DNA from: an uncultured Eubacteriales bacterium
Lineage (GTDB): Bacteria > Bacillota > Clostridia > Lachnospirales > Lachnospiraceae
DNA length: 57,599 nt
Direction: 5' to 3'
Assembly: GCA_900539455.1 (NCBI GenBank)
Contig: UQCD01000015.1
Span: 1-57,599 of the forward strand
Made by a program: the position numbers and the translations under genes. Positions 32,760-41,374 of this stretch are shown here, in pieces. The notes below the pieces were generated by a model that ran no database searches, had not been told where the DNA came from, and saw only the letters and a program-made list of their open reading frames with translations. Within the stretch, counting starts at the first letter, position 1; every line of letters begins with the position of its first letter.

Positions 32760-34526
32760 TTATGGAAGTACATATTTTTCTTTAAAAATATGATACTTTT
32801 CTTTAAAATCCTTGCTATCATGTTTAACATTATCAAGATATCCATGGGTTTCAAATTCATTTTCATTTACTTCAATTAAGCATACTGCAATATTTGAACA
32901 ATGATCTGAAATTCTCTCATAATTAGTTGTAATATCAGAAAATATAAATCCTAGTTCTATTGTACACTTGTTCTCTGTAAGTCGCTTAATATGTCTGTTT
33001 TTAAGTTCATCACTTAAATTGTCTATAACCTCTTCCATTGGCTCGATTATGCTTGCCACAGACATATCATTTTCTTCAAACACTACTACTGTCGACTCAA
33101 CAATATCCTTTATAGCTCTGGTAAATACCTTCAGTTCTTCAATAGCATCCTTTGAGAAGGTTAAATTTTTATCCTTCATTTCTCTTGCTGCATGTAAAAT
33201 ATTTACAGCATGATCCGAAATTCTTTCAAAATCACCTATGCAATGTAAAAGCTCTGTAAGGATTTTACTATCCTTTTCTGATAAGTTCTTGCTGCTAAGC
33301 TTAACAAGATAAGTTCCAATATTATCCTCATATTTATCTACTCTGTCTTCAATAGTTAAAACATCTTTTTCTATTTCTTCATCAAATTTTTCAAACAAGG
33401 ACATCGCCTTAAACAAACATTCCATTGAATGATGAGCCATATTAATTGTAACCTTTCTAGCCTGGTCAATAGCATAAGATGGCTGGTCTAAAAATCTTGC
33501 ATCTAAGGTCATAAAGTCCTTGTCCACATTTTTTGACTTCTCATCACTTGCGGTATCCCTAATAGTAAGTCTTGCAAGCTTCTCAAGACCTTTGGCAAAT
33601 GGTAGCAGAATAATTGTAGCTCCGACATTAAATATCGAATGAATAGCTGCAATACCACTGCTTCCTGCCACATTATCAAGAAAGTCAAAATCAAATATTG
33701 CATTAAGTGAATAAAATCCTATCATAAATACAGCCACACCTATAATATTGAAATACAGGTGCACAAGTGCTGTTCTTTTTGCATTTCTGCTTGCACCAAT
33801 ACTTGAAATCATAGCAGTTACACAGGTGCCTACATTTTGTCCAAGTATAATAGGAAATACCATACTATATTTTAATACACCTGTAACACATAATGCCTGT
33901 AAAATGCCTACTGATGCTGATGAGCTTTGTATTATGGCAGTAAGTAATGCACCTACTACAACACCAAGTATAGGATTTGTAAACATTGTAAGAATGTTTG
34001 TAAATTCTGGAACATCGCCAAGTCCACTAACCGCATTTGACATAGTTTCCATACCAAACATCAATATAGCGAAGCCTATAAGTATAGTACCTATATTTTT
34101 CTTTTTTTCTTTTTTAGAAAACATTATGAATACAATACCTACTAATGCTAAAACTGGTGAAAATGAAGTTGGTTTTAAAAACTTTAAGAATATATTTCCA
34201 CCCTCAATACCGGACAGGGACAAAATCCATGATGTCATTGTTGTTCCAATGTTTGCACCCATAATGATAGTAATTGCCTGCGAAAGCTTCATAATACCAG
34301 AGTTTACAAAACCTACTACCATAACAGTAGTTGCTGATGATGACTGGATTGCTGCTGTTACTACTGCACCTAATAAAACTCCTTTAAATGGATTTGAAGT
34401 AAGCTTTTCAAGAAGCTTTTCTAATCTTCCTCCAGACAGCTTTGCCAGATTGTCACCTAAAACATTCATTCCATACAGGAATAATGCCAAACCTCCAAGC
34501 ATAGTAAGTACATCAAAAATATCCAT
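32760..34526 (-). CDS. Na+/phosphate cotransporter with C-terminal PhoU-like domain
   Basis: This 588-residue protein has two inverted-repeat transport halves, each with a QSSSA motif (QSSSATTVMVVGF, about 60-72; QSSSASVGILQ, about 200-210). A soluble helical C terminus (about 345-560) resembles PhoU. NptA/YjbB-type proteins move phosphate with sodium. It precedes a PhoB/PhoR-like pair on the same strand, so phosphate movement and the sensing system are expressed together. ATG start; GGAGC ribosome site. Confidence 0.92.
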   Translation of the reverse strand: MDIFDVLTMLGGLALFLYGMNVLGDNLAKLSGGRLEKLLEKLTSNPFKGVLLGAVVTAAIQSSSATTVMVVGFVNSGIMKLSQAITIIMGANIGTTMTSWILSLSGIEGGNIFLKFLKPTSFSPVLALVGIVFIMFSKKEKKKNIGTILIGFAILMFGMETMSNAVSGLGDVPEFTNILTMFTNPILGVVVGALLTAIIQSSSASVGILQALCVTGVLKYSMVFPIILGQNVGTCVTAMISSIGASRNAKRTALVHLYFNIIGVAVFMIGFYSLNAIFDFDFLDNVAGSSGIAAIHSIFNVGATIILLPFAKGLEKLARLTIRDTASDEKSKNVDKDFMTLDARFLDQPSYAIDQARKVTINMAHHSMECLFKAMSLFEKFDEEIEKDVLTIEDRVDKYEDNIGTYLVKLSSKNLSEKDSKILTELLHCIGDFERISDHAVNILHAAREMKDKNLTFSKDAIEELKVFTRAIKDIVESTVVVFEENDMSVASIIEPMEEVIDNLSDELKNRHIKRLTENKCTIELGFIFSDITTNYERISDHCSNIAVCLIEVNENEFETHGYLDNVKHDSKDFKEKYHIFKEKYVLP

Positions 34527-34581
34527 AATTAGCTCCTAATTCATTTTATCTGTATTTTGACTAAATTTTCATATACATATT

Positions 34582-34611
34582 AGTATAGTCTTATTGAATG
34601 TAAAAAGTCAA
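34582..34611 (-). promoter_or_regulatory. Promoter of the nptA-like/two-component operon
   Basis: TTGACT (minus, 34606-34611) and TATACT (34582-34587) have an 18-bp spacer, about 55 bp before the start codon. I could not identify a convincing Pho box. Confidence 0.6.
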
Positions 34612-34663
34612 AACTATTATTGTTAAATCTAAGTAAAATTAATAATGATTTATTTCAATTTTA

Positions 34664-35941
34664 CTAATTTTCTGGACCTTCCTCATCTATATGCTTTTTA
34701 AACACATGAATTTTATCAATTCTATTTTTATCCATTGTATCTACAACAAGTGTCAGCTCCTTAGTTTCTACTATGTCACCAACCTTTGCGAGCCTATCCA
34801 GCTGTTCCATTATATAGCCACCTAAGGATTCGTATTCATCCGATTTAAGCTTATCCTTAAGTCCTAAATTTTCGTTGAAGTCGTCAATTTTTGTAAGGCC
34901 GTCAACAAGGAATTCATCTTCCTTTACGGTCTTAATATCGTCCTCCTCATCAAAATCATATTCATCTCTGATTTCACCTACAATTTCTTCAAGTAAATCC
35001 TCTAGGGTTATAAGACCTGTTGCTGCACCGTATTCATCTAATACAATAATAATATTAACTGAGTCTTTTTTCATTTCTAACATAAGTTCAGATAACTTCT
35101 TGTATTCATATGTATAAAATGCTGTTCTTAAATATTTTGAAATTTCAAATTTTTCTGCCTTGTCATAGAACAACAAGTCCTTCATATTGATTATACCAAT
35201 AATGTTATCTATGCTTTCTTCATATACTGGGATTCGTGTATATCTGTATTCCTTAAAGGTTTCTATTAATTCCTCATAAGATACATCTATGCTTACAGCA
35301 CACATATCAATTCTTGGAACCATTACATCCTTAGCCTCAGCATCACCAAAATCGAAAACATTTTTTATCATTTCCTTTTCTTCGGTTTCGATTACTCCCT
35401 CCTCATGGCTGACATCAACAATAGTTCTAAGCTCATTTTCTGTAATGGTATTCGTTTTCCTATTTGGGTCAATTCTAAGCATCCTCATAAAACCATTTGC
35501 CAATTTATTTATTACAAAAATAACTGGCGTAAGCAGCCACACCAGACCATATACAATCCTTGCATATGCCATGGCAATTTTGTCAGAATACAAGGATGCC
35601 AAGGTTTTTGGTGTAATCTCGCCGAAAATCAATACTACAATAGTCAAAATACCTGTTGCAATACTAACTGCATAATCTCCAAAAGCCTCTTGTGCAATAA
35701 TGGTTGCAAGTGCTGATGCTGTTATATTAACAATATTATTTCCAATAAGGATTGCACTAAGCATCTTTCCCTGATTTGAAATAACCTTATCCAGCACTAT
35801 AGCTCTTTTGTTTCCTTCCTCAACTAAGCTTCTCACTCTCATCTTGTTTACTGTAACTAATGCCGTTTCTGCTGATGAAAAAAACGCAGACATAAGTATT
35901 AGCACTATCAAACAAATTACTTTAATAATTTCACCTTCCAC
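34664..35941 (-). CDS. Hemolysin-family / CNNM-CorC membrane protein
   Basis: This 425-residue protein has an N-terminal DUF21 domain (about 5-195, four hydrophobic segments, SAFFSSAETALVTVNK), a CBS pair (about 205-335, with VMVPRIDM, YTRIPVYEE and IIVLDEYGAATGLITLEDLLEEIVGEI), and a CorC_HlyC C-terminal domain. Relatives move or control magnesium or cobalt; the hemolysin name is historical. Start is GTG (35939-35941) with GGAG six bases upstream. Confidence 0.9.
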   Translation of the reverse strand: MEGEIIKVICLIVLILMSAFFSSAETALVTVNKMRVRSLVEEGNKRAIVLDKVISNQGKMLSAILIGNNIVNITASALATIIAQEAFGDYAVSIATGILTIVVLIFGEITPKTLASLYSDKIAMAYARIVYGLVWLLTPVIFVINKLANGFMRMLRIDPNRKTNTITENELRTIVDVSHEEGVIETEEKEMIKNVFDFGDAEAKDVMVPRIDMCAVSIDVSYEELIETFKEYRYTRIPVYEESIDNIIGIINMKDLLFYDKAEKFEISKYLRTAFYTYEYKKLSELMLEMKKDSVNIIIVLDEYGAATGLITLEDLLEEIVGEIRDEYDFDEEDDIKTVKEDEFLVDGLTKIDDFNENLGLKDKLKSDEYESLGGYIMEQLDRLAKVGDIVETKELTLVVDTMDKNRIDKIHVFKKHIDEEGPEN

Positions 35942-36107
35942 AATAATCTCCTTAAACTGGAAAAAACTCTTTAATTTCTTTTTTTATTTTTTAAAAAAAT
36001 ATAATGGTCTTTTAAAATTAACGCAACATTTGAATTATAATTTAATTGCATATTTATGTCAAGAAACACATATGTTATATAAAAAATGAATCAGGAGCAA
36101 GTATTTC

Positions 36108-36473
36108 TTGAACACAAATAAGAACAATATATTTTTTATATTGAAGCTGACAATTTTATCTTATGCCTTAACAGCCATATTCATACTAATATTTACACTT
36201 ATTGTTTATAAAATGCTGCTGCCAGACAATAAAATCACCATAGGGATTATTATAATTTATACCTTATCAAACCTTATTTCTGGCTTTGTTGCTGGAAAAA
36301 TGAAGGGCAGCAAAAAATTCATCTGGGGAATTTTAGTTGGTTGTACATATTTTATAGTACTAATTATTGTATCCTCTATTATCTCTAAGGAGTTTTTTTC
36401 AAATCAGGCTATGATATTACCTGCACTTCTTTCCTCTTTAGGAGGAGGCATGGTAGGTGGAATGCTCTCCTAG
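36108..36473 (+). CDS. TIGR04086-like small membrane protein
   Basis: This 121-residue protein has four hydrophobic segments (about 10-32, 42-60, 69-88 and 98-118), with GFVAGKMKGSKKFIWGILVG in the middle and SLGGGMVGGMLS at the end. The layout matches TIGR04086/YrzE-type proteins of Firmicutes, which have no known role. The start is TTG at 36108 with GGAG 10 bases upstream; I saw no ATG or GTG in frame. It is convergent with the Tad-like operon, seven bp apart. Confidence 0.75.
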   Translation: MNTNKNNIFFILKLTILSYALTAIFILIFTLIVYKMLLPDNKITIGIIIIYTLSNLISGFVAGKMKGSKKFIWGILVGCTYFIVLIIVSSIISKEFFSNQAMILPALLSSLGGGMVGGMLS

Positions 36474-36481
36474 CATTTCAC

Positions 36482-37075
36482 CTATGGTGCTTTAACCCTA
36501 TCCTCCACTATAGCAGCCCCGCTTATTGAATAAACCTTATAGGTATTTTCCCCTAGCCTTATAGCCTTGCTTTCATATATAGCAATAAATGAATTTTCCT
36601 TAATTGTATTTTTAAAATTTTCACCATCATTTGAGGAGAAAAGCAAATCTATTCCATAGCTTGTCTTTATGTTTTCCTCAATTTCAAATACTCTTTTACT
36701 ATGATTCAGGGATACAAACTTAAACTTATCAGACCAAACCATATTGTTATATATAAAATATCCATCCTTGCATATATATATTAATAAACAATAATTAGCA
36801 CCTGCTGCTTTAAAATTGCTGCCATCTGATAAAATAATGGATAACTCACTTTCAAAGCATCTTGACATTATTTCCCTGTCCACTATAGGATTGTTATGTT
36901 CATCTAATTTAAAAAATCCCGCTTCAAGCGAATCCATCACTATATTATCTATAGAAGCATTATACATACTATTAAATATATGATTATCACATATTAATCT
37001 GTTGCTAATATTATTTTTTGTAAGGATACAAATAAAAAACAAGGAGAATATAATTGCAAAATCAATAAATTTCAT
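36482..37075 (-). CDS. Small membrane-anchored protein, last gene of Tad-like operon
   Basis: I recognise no family. The 197-residue product has one N-terminal hydrophobic segment (about 3-19, IDFAIIFSLFFICIL) and a hydrophilic remainder probably outside the membrane. The ATG at 37075 is chosen because GGAGG lies eight bases before it; a start six residues upstream (37093) has no such site. Its start overlaps the preceding gene by 14 bp. Position and shape suggest a pilin-like or TadE/TadG-like component, which is inference. Confidence 0.7.
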   Translation of the reverse strand: MKFIDFAIIFSLFFICILTKNNISNRLICDNHIFNSMYNASIDNIVMDSLEAGFFKLDEHNNPIVDREIMSRCFESELSIILSDGSNFKAAGANYCLLIYICKDGYFIYNNMVWSDKFKFVSLNHSKRVFEIEENIKTSYGIDLLFSSNDGENFKNTIKENSFIAIYESKAIRLGENTYKVYSISGAAIVEDRVKAP

Positions 37076-37499
37076 TTTTAATACCTCCACCATAAAAGCA
37101 TATAAGAGTATTTTCCTTATATATTGATATTTTAAGAAAATCCGTTTTGCTTAAATAATAGCTTTCACCTTTTATAAGCTGTTCTTCTATATCCCCTTTA
37201 AAAAAACTTTTTACATTAAACTCTACATTTTTTCCATTCTCATCATAATTGCTTTTACTATGTATTATTTTCAAGGAATATCCATTTCCTAAGGAATATA
37301 TTTTATTGCAAAGCATATCATATCTTTCTTTATCTATTACTCCGGTATTTCGTACCTCCTCCACAAACTCAGTAATAATAGTAAGCACATATGTATTTTT
37401 TGCAACATTTGTTTCTTCTATAGTGTACATTACAGGTGCAATAAACATTAAATATGCTCCAATAAGAATAGCTACTACCTTTCCAAAGGCATCATTCAT
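37062..37499 (-). CDS. Small membrane-anchored protein of Tad-like operon
   Basis: This 145-residue product has an N-terminal hydrophobic segment (about 8-27, VVAILIGAYLMFIAPVMYTI) and a short extracytoplasmic domain. The next residues (EETNVAKNTYVLTIITEFVEEVR) look like a helix continuing from the membrane segment, as in TadE-type pseudopilins, but similarity is too weak for a family call. Its ATG follows the preceding stop without a gap (TAAATG), so translation is coupled. Confidence 0.72.
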   Translation of the reverse strand: MNDAFGKVVAILIGAYLMFIAPVMYTIEETNVAKNTYVLTIITEFVEEVRNTGVIDKERYDMLCNKIYSLGNGYSLKIIHSKSNYDENGKNVEFNVKSFFKGDIEEQLIKGESYYLSKTDFLKISIYKENTLICFYGGGIKNEIY

Positions 37500-37658
37500 T
37501 TAATCCACCATCCTTATTATGTGATAATCTACATTCTGATTTTTTATATTTTCCTGAAAAGCATTAAAATTTTTGTTTAGTCTGTTTAGTAGTGAAATTG
37601 CCATTATAAAAATAACAATACCCATAATTACATATAAAAGCTTCAACCCATTTTCCAT
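37500..37658 (-). CDS. 52-residue single-pass membrane microprotein of Tad-like operon
   Basis: The frame runs ATG (37656-37658) to TAA (37500-37502). The product begins MENGLKLLYVIMGIVIFIMA, a hydrophobic helix (about 6-22) followed by an amphipathic tail of 30 residues. AGGAG lies six to ten bases upstream, inside the end of the previous gene. Its first residues mirror those of that gene (MENSLKGLILAAG). Size and shape resemble Flp-type pilins, but the prepilin cleavage motif (G with following E at +5) is absent. The gene is easily skipped because of its length. Confidence 0.72.
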   Translation of the reverse strand: MENGLKLLYVIMGIVIFIMAISLLNRLNKNFNAFQENIKNQNVDYHIIRMVD

Positions 37659-37668
37659 ATATCTGCTC

Positions 37669-38115
37669 CTATTGCTCAAAATAAATTGCTGTAATTACAT
37701 CATTGCCATCTCTGATTATTTTTCCCTTAAAGCTTGCATAAGGATTAATATAGGCGCTATTTTCCTCGCTATATACATTTGTAATATTATTCTGGCTCTT
37801 ACTACCTATATTTCCATTGGTCATATCTACATTGTAGCCATAACACATTATAGATTTATTAGTTGAAACACAAACCGCCAGCTTTTCTCCAGCAAAGCGT
37901 TTAATTACATTTATAACCTCACTTCCCGAAACGGTTGCCCCCTCATATATAGTTTTATCACTTTCCAAAAACTCTGCATTTAATTTGTTAATCTGATTTG
38001 CACCATTAGAAGCTGTATCCTTCGCTTCTCTGGAAATAAAAAATCCAAGTGATATTACAACACAGGTAATAATTGTTCCTGCTGCCAAAATAAGTCCTTT
38101 TAAACTGTTCTCCAT
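37669..38115 (-). CDS. Pilin-like membrane protein of Tad-like operon
   Basis: This 148-residue product has one N-terminal hydrophobic helix (about 7-29, GLILAAGTIITCVVISLGFFI) that continues into a polar helix (REAKDTASNGANQINKLNAEF), then a small beta-rich domain with TVSGSEVINVIKRFAGEK. This is the general layout of a pilin or pseudopilin, but no peptidase cleavage site is visible and no prepilin peptidase is encoded nearby. It follows the platform protein by 12 bp. Confidence 0.7.
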   Translation of the reverse strand: MENSLKGLILAAGTIITCVVISLGFFISREAKDTASNGANQINKLNAEFLESDKTIYEGATVSGSEVINVIKRFAGEKLAVCVSTNKSIMCYGYNVDMTNGNIGSKSQNNITNVYSEENSAYINPYASFKGKIIRDGNDVITAIYFEQ

Positions 38116-38127
38116 AGTATTCTCCTT

Positions 38128-39756
38128 TTATATTAAAAAATTTGCCTGATTAAGAGTCCCAATACCATATATAACAAATGGGACAATTAGTTTTACTATT
38201 ATTACTAAACATAAGGGGATAAATGAAATTAACTTTGCAATAACTGTTTTGTCCTGGATTATTCTTTCATTTTCCTGCTTATGTCTGTCTAAAAAATACT
38301 GTCTGTCCTTTTCTAAATCCTCAAATGCCTTATAAATATATGTGTCATCGCAGGCAATAAAGCCTTCCATTAATCTTTCAAAAGGTCTAAACCTTACCTC
38401 TTCCTTCGCCATTTTAAAGGCATTGGTACCTTTATAGGTATATTTATTTGTTATATCCCACAAAACCCTTTTAAAAACATATGAAAAACGCTCCATTTCA
38501 ACAATTATTTGTTCGACTGTAACTTTATCCATATACATCATCATTAAAATTATGTTTTGAAATCTAACTACCTCCTCCTCTCTATCCATTAGAATAATTG
38601 CTTTTTTTAATTTCAAACTCCATACCGGAAGGAAAAAAGCTATTATTCCAACTATTACAGCTCCCACTATATATAAATATATTTCTGCCACCGCTTTATT
38701 TGATACTTTGTATCCACTTATAGCAAATATAACGGCAATGGCCATAGCTATAAAGGCTGTTACAAACCTTTTCAGGGTATATTCAAAAATATCATACTCA
38801 TATGCAATATCATTTAATATATTATGGATATTGTTGCTGCTTTTTATATTAATCGCTATATATTTTCTAATAAGAAATTTAATTATATTTTTGTTGCATA
38901 AGTTTTTAATTATATTAGAGGAGTGCCTTTGTTTCGCCCCGGACTTTAGAATATTAACCATTTTGTAGGACATAATTGAAATAAGTGCCAGACCTATAGT
39001 TGTATAAATTCCTATTTGACCACTGTAGGAGTCCTTCAGCTGTGGAATATTAAAGGTAGCCCACTTTTCTATTGGTCCTATTGCAAATAATGGTAATATT
39101 GCTATTGTTTTAAGCCCTAAAAAATTTCCACTTATTTTACTTCTTTTTAAAAGCTCAATATTAATTTCTTCTTTTAGGTATCCTAGATTTTTTAAAAATA
39201 TTGAAGCTCCCTCCTGTTTTTTATCTCCATATAAAAGCACTGTTTCACATAGGGAATAAAAAGTAAGAAAAAAATGATTTGGGGATATATCTATGTATTC
39301 CTGTTTTTCGTGATAATAAGACTCCATAAGACATTCGTATATTTTCTGACCATGTACAGAAATTTCATAATCTGCCTCATTAATTGTTTCAATAATTGCT
39401 CTTTCAAGCATTCCGTCAAATTGAAATCTAAATCTAATTTCCTCTACAAATTTTAATAACTGCTCCAATAATCTATATTCCATTTGATTAAATTCTTCAT
39501 TTAATTTCTCATCTGCAACAAAATAAACAACAATTCCAACTACAATGGTATAGTATAGGGAAACTCTTGAAAACATTAGTAATCCTGATATTACTATCAA
39601 ACTTATAATATATAATCTGATAAGACAGCTTGCAGTTTTATTTATTATGGAGCCTTTATTTGATGGATAAAGTATTAACAGCTTACCTTCTATTCTTTTA
39701 GTAATATGCTTTGTTAGAAAAAAGCTTTTACTAAATCTGTATACTATATTTTTCAA
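38128..39756 (-). CDS. Tad-like inner-membrane platform protein, apparent TadB-TadC fusion
   Basis: This 542-residue protein shows two halves of the same plan. The first half has helices near 46-64 and 66-84, a cytoplasmic region (NQMEYRLLEQLLKFVEEIRF, about 92-112), then helices near 209-224 and 244-262. The second half repeats this with helices near 330-346 and 356-378, a region with RFQNIILMMMYMDKVTVEQI, then helices near 501-525. TadB and TadC are usually separate proteins of about 300 residues. The start is TTG with GGAGGAG upstream. It overlaps the ATPase gene by 26 bp. Confidence 0.78.
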   Translation of the reverse strand: MKNIVYRFSKSFFLTKHITKRIEGKLLILYPSNKGSIINKTASCLIRLYIISLIVISGLLMFSRVSLYYTIVVGIVVYFVADEKLNEEFNQMEYRLLEQLLKFVEEIRFRFQFDGMLERAIIETINEADYEISVHGQKIYECLMESYYHEKQEYIDISPNHFFLTFYSLCETVLLYGDKKQEGASIFLKNLGYLKEEINIELLKRSKISGNFLGLKTIAILPLFAIGPIEKWATFNIPQLKDSYSGQIGIYTTIGLALISIMSYKMVNILKSGAKQRHSSNIIKNLCNKNIIKFLIRKYIAINIKSSNNIHNILNDIAYEYDIFEYTLKRFVTAFIAMAIAVIFAISGYKVSNKAVAEIYLYIVGAVIVGIIAFFLPVWSLKLKKAIILMDREEEVVRFQNIILMMMYMDKVTVEQIIVEMERFSYVFKRVLWDITNKYTYKGTNAFKMAKEEVRFRPFERLMEGFIACDDTYIYKAFEDLEKDRQYFLDRHKQENERIIQDKTVIAKLISFIPLCLVIIVKLIVPFVIYGIGTLNQANFLI

Positions 39757-41374
39757 AAAACTCCTCCTTCATTTCATCGCTAAAATATCTACTCATTTCA
39801 ATTATACTTTTTAAGGACAAATTTTCATTTAAAATATATTCTCCATTTACATATTTAACTATATCTCTAAGCTCATAGCCCATTTGATTGTCAGTTGGAA
39901 TAATCTCTGTTATCCTTTCTATATATCTGTGGCCATTTATATCCTTTTCTAAATGTATATCAAAATTAATAGCCTCCGTTACCTGTTCTAATGCTACTCT
40001 TTCATTTTGAAAAATATTGCAGGTCAGTAATGAATTTCTCATATATTTTATAAGATTGTCAGTAGTTTTTGCATGATGAGTAAATAATGTAAACAAAGAA
40101 CCTGTCTGTGACATTTGCACCATCCACGCAGCAACTGAACCCGATGCAACCTCTCCCAATATATTAACTGAACCATCTGTTTTTTTCTGTATATCAAGTC
40201 CCTCCTGTCCTGACACATAGTCCGTTTCTCTAAAAGATAATATATTTCTATCCGGATACACCTGCCGTAAATTTAACTCAAAGGATAACTCTTGTATTCT
40301 TAGGTTGTATGATGGGTGAATAAAGCCTATAAGGCTCATTAATAAAGTAGTTTTACCACTTCCCTGTGAGCCTGTTATACCACATACTCTACATCCTAAT
40401 ATAAGCCATTTTATAATATCAATAGGAATAGCACAGCCCTTATCCTTTATTAGTTCTGATATATTTTTCTGTTCTATGGTATCAAATTTTCTAACAAAAA
40501 AAGCAAAGCTTTCTGCAAAGGGTGGTCTGACTACTACTACTCTTGAATGGTCCTTCATTTCATTTACTATATATCCTTTTGCTTTTGATAGCTGTCCCGG
40601 ATTTCCATACCTATAAATATTTAAAGAAATTCTTTCTAACTCCTTTTCACTCTCAAAGGATAAAAAATCTAAATGAATCGTCTTTCCTTTATAAAAAATC
40701 CAAATACTATTGTAACTTCCAGCTCCTCCTGAAACACCTCCAGACACGCCCTCTATTCTTTGATCTCTTATATCATCTACAACTCCCAGTCCCTTATATC
40801 CAGCATATATCCTTTGCACCAGAATATTTAATTTATCCTTATATTCTAATGATATTGAACTTTTTTCATACAGATTGTCTATATCCTTAGCAGCTATAAC
40901 ATTTGTAACCTCAGCTCTATTTTTTTCAGTATACGAGGTAATGCTTCTGTATACTCCTCTATCCTCCTCTAAGCTATTTTCCTTTAGAATATCCTTAATA
41001 ATATTTTCCATTGCAAGCTTTTTATGCTCCTTTATATAACTGTATAAGAGAATTTCAAATTTATCTCTTGATGTCAGTTTTTCTATGCTGTCAAAGGGAA
41101 TATATTCATTTATATTTGTTTCTGTAATAATCATTTTTTCTACCAGAATATCCTTTATAATGTCCTTTAAAAAAGCTTTTGCACTATCATCTCCTATTCC
41201 ACAATTTCTCAAAGCTATTCGAAGCTCTGATTTCTTTTCCTGTAATAAGTTAAGCTCTTTATCGCTTAAGCTAATCTCATAAATATTTGTTCTAAGTATT
41301 TTATTGATTTCCTCACTAACAGCTTCTATTAATTCCTCTATGCTTTTGTATGTTTTTTTACTATGTAACTTCAT
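39731..41374 (-). CDS. CpaF/TadA-family secretion ATPase
   Basis: This 547-residue ATPase has a long helical N-terminal part (1-170), the N-terminal ATPase subdomain (about 180-300) with the Arg-containing VVVRPPFAE block, Walker A GSQGSGKTT (335-343), an Asp-box-like region FELNLRQVYPDRN, Walker B-type VNILGEVASG (Glu408) and a His box LFTHHAKTTDNL. It powers assembly of type IV filament or secretion machines. Common CpaF has GEVRGGEA where this has GEVASGSV, so it is a divergent branch. It starts 14 bp inside the end of the TadZ-like gene. Confidence 0.88.
   Translation of the reverse strand: MKLHSKKTYKSIEELIEAVSEEINKILRTNIYEISLSDKELNLLQEKKSELRIALRNCGIGDDSAKAFLKDIIKDILVEKMIITETNINEYIPFDSIEKLTSRDKFEILLYSYIKEHKKLAMENIIKDILKENSLEEDRGVYRSITSYTEKNRAEVTNVIAAKDIDNLYEKSSISLEYKDKLNILVQRIYAGYKGLGVVDDIRDQRIEGVSGGVSGGAGSYNSIWIFYKGKTIHLDFLSFESEKELERISLNIYRYGNPGQLSKAKGYIVNEMKDHSRVVVVRPPFAESFAFFVRKFDTIEQKNISELIKDKGCAIPIDIIKWLILGCRVCGITGSQGSGKTTLLMSLIGFIHPSYNLRIQELSFELNLRQVYPDRNILSFRETDYVSGQEGLDIQKKTDGSVNILGEVASGSVAAWMVQMSQTGSLFTLFTHHAKTTDNLIKYMRNSLLTCNIFQNERVALEQVTEAINFDIHLEKDINGHRYIERITEIIPTDNQMGYELRDIVKYVNGEYILNENLSLKSIIEMSRYFSDEMKEEFFEKYSIQI

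Noticed and set aside
34527..34663. Pho box before the phosphate transporter gene
   Set aside because: I found TTGACT/TATACT but no convincing direct repeats of the Pho-box type.
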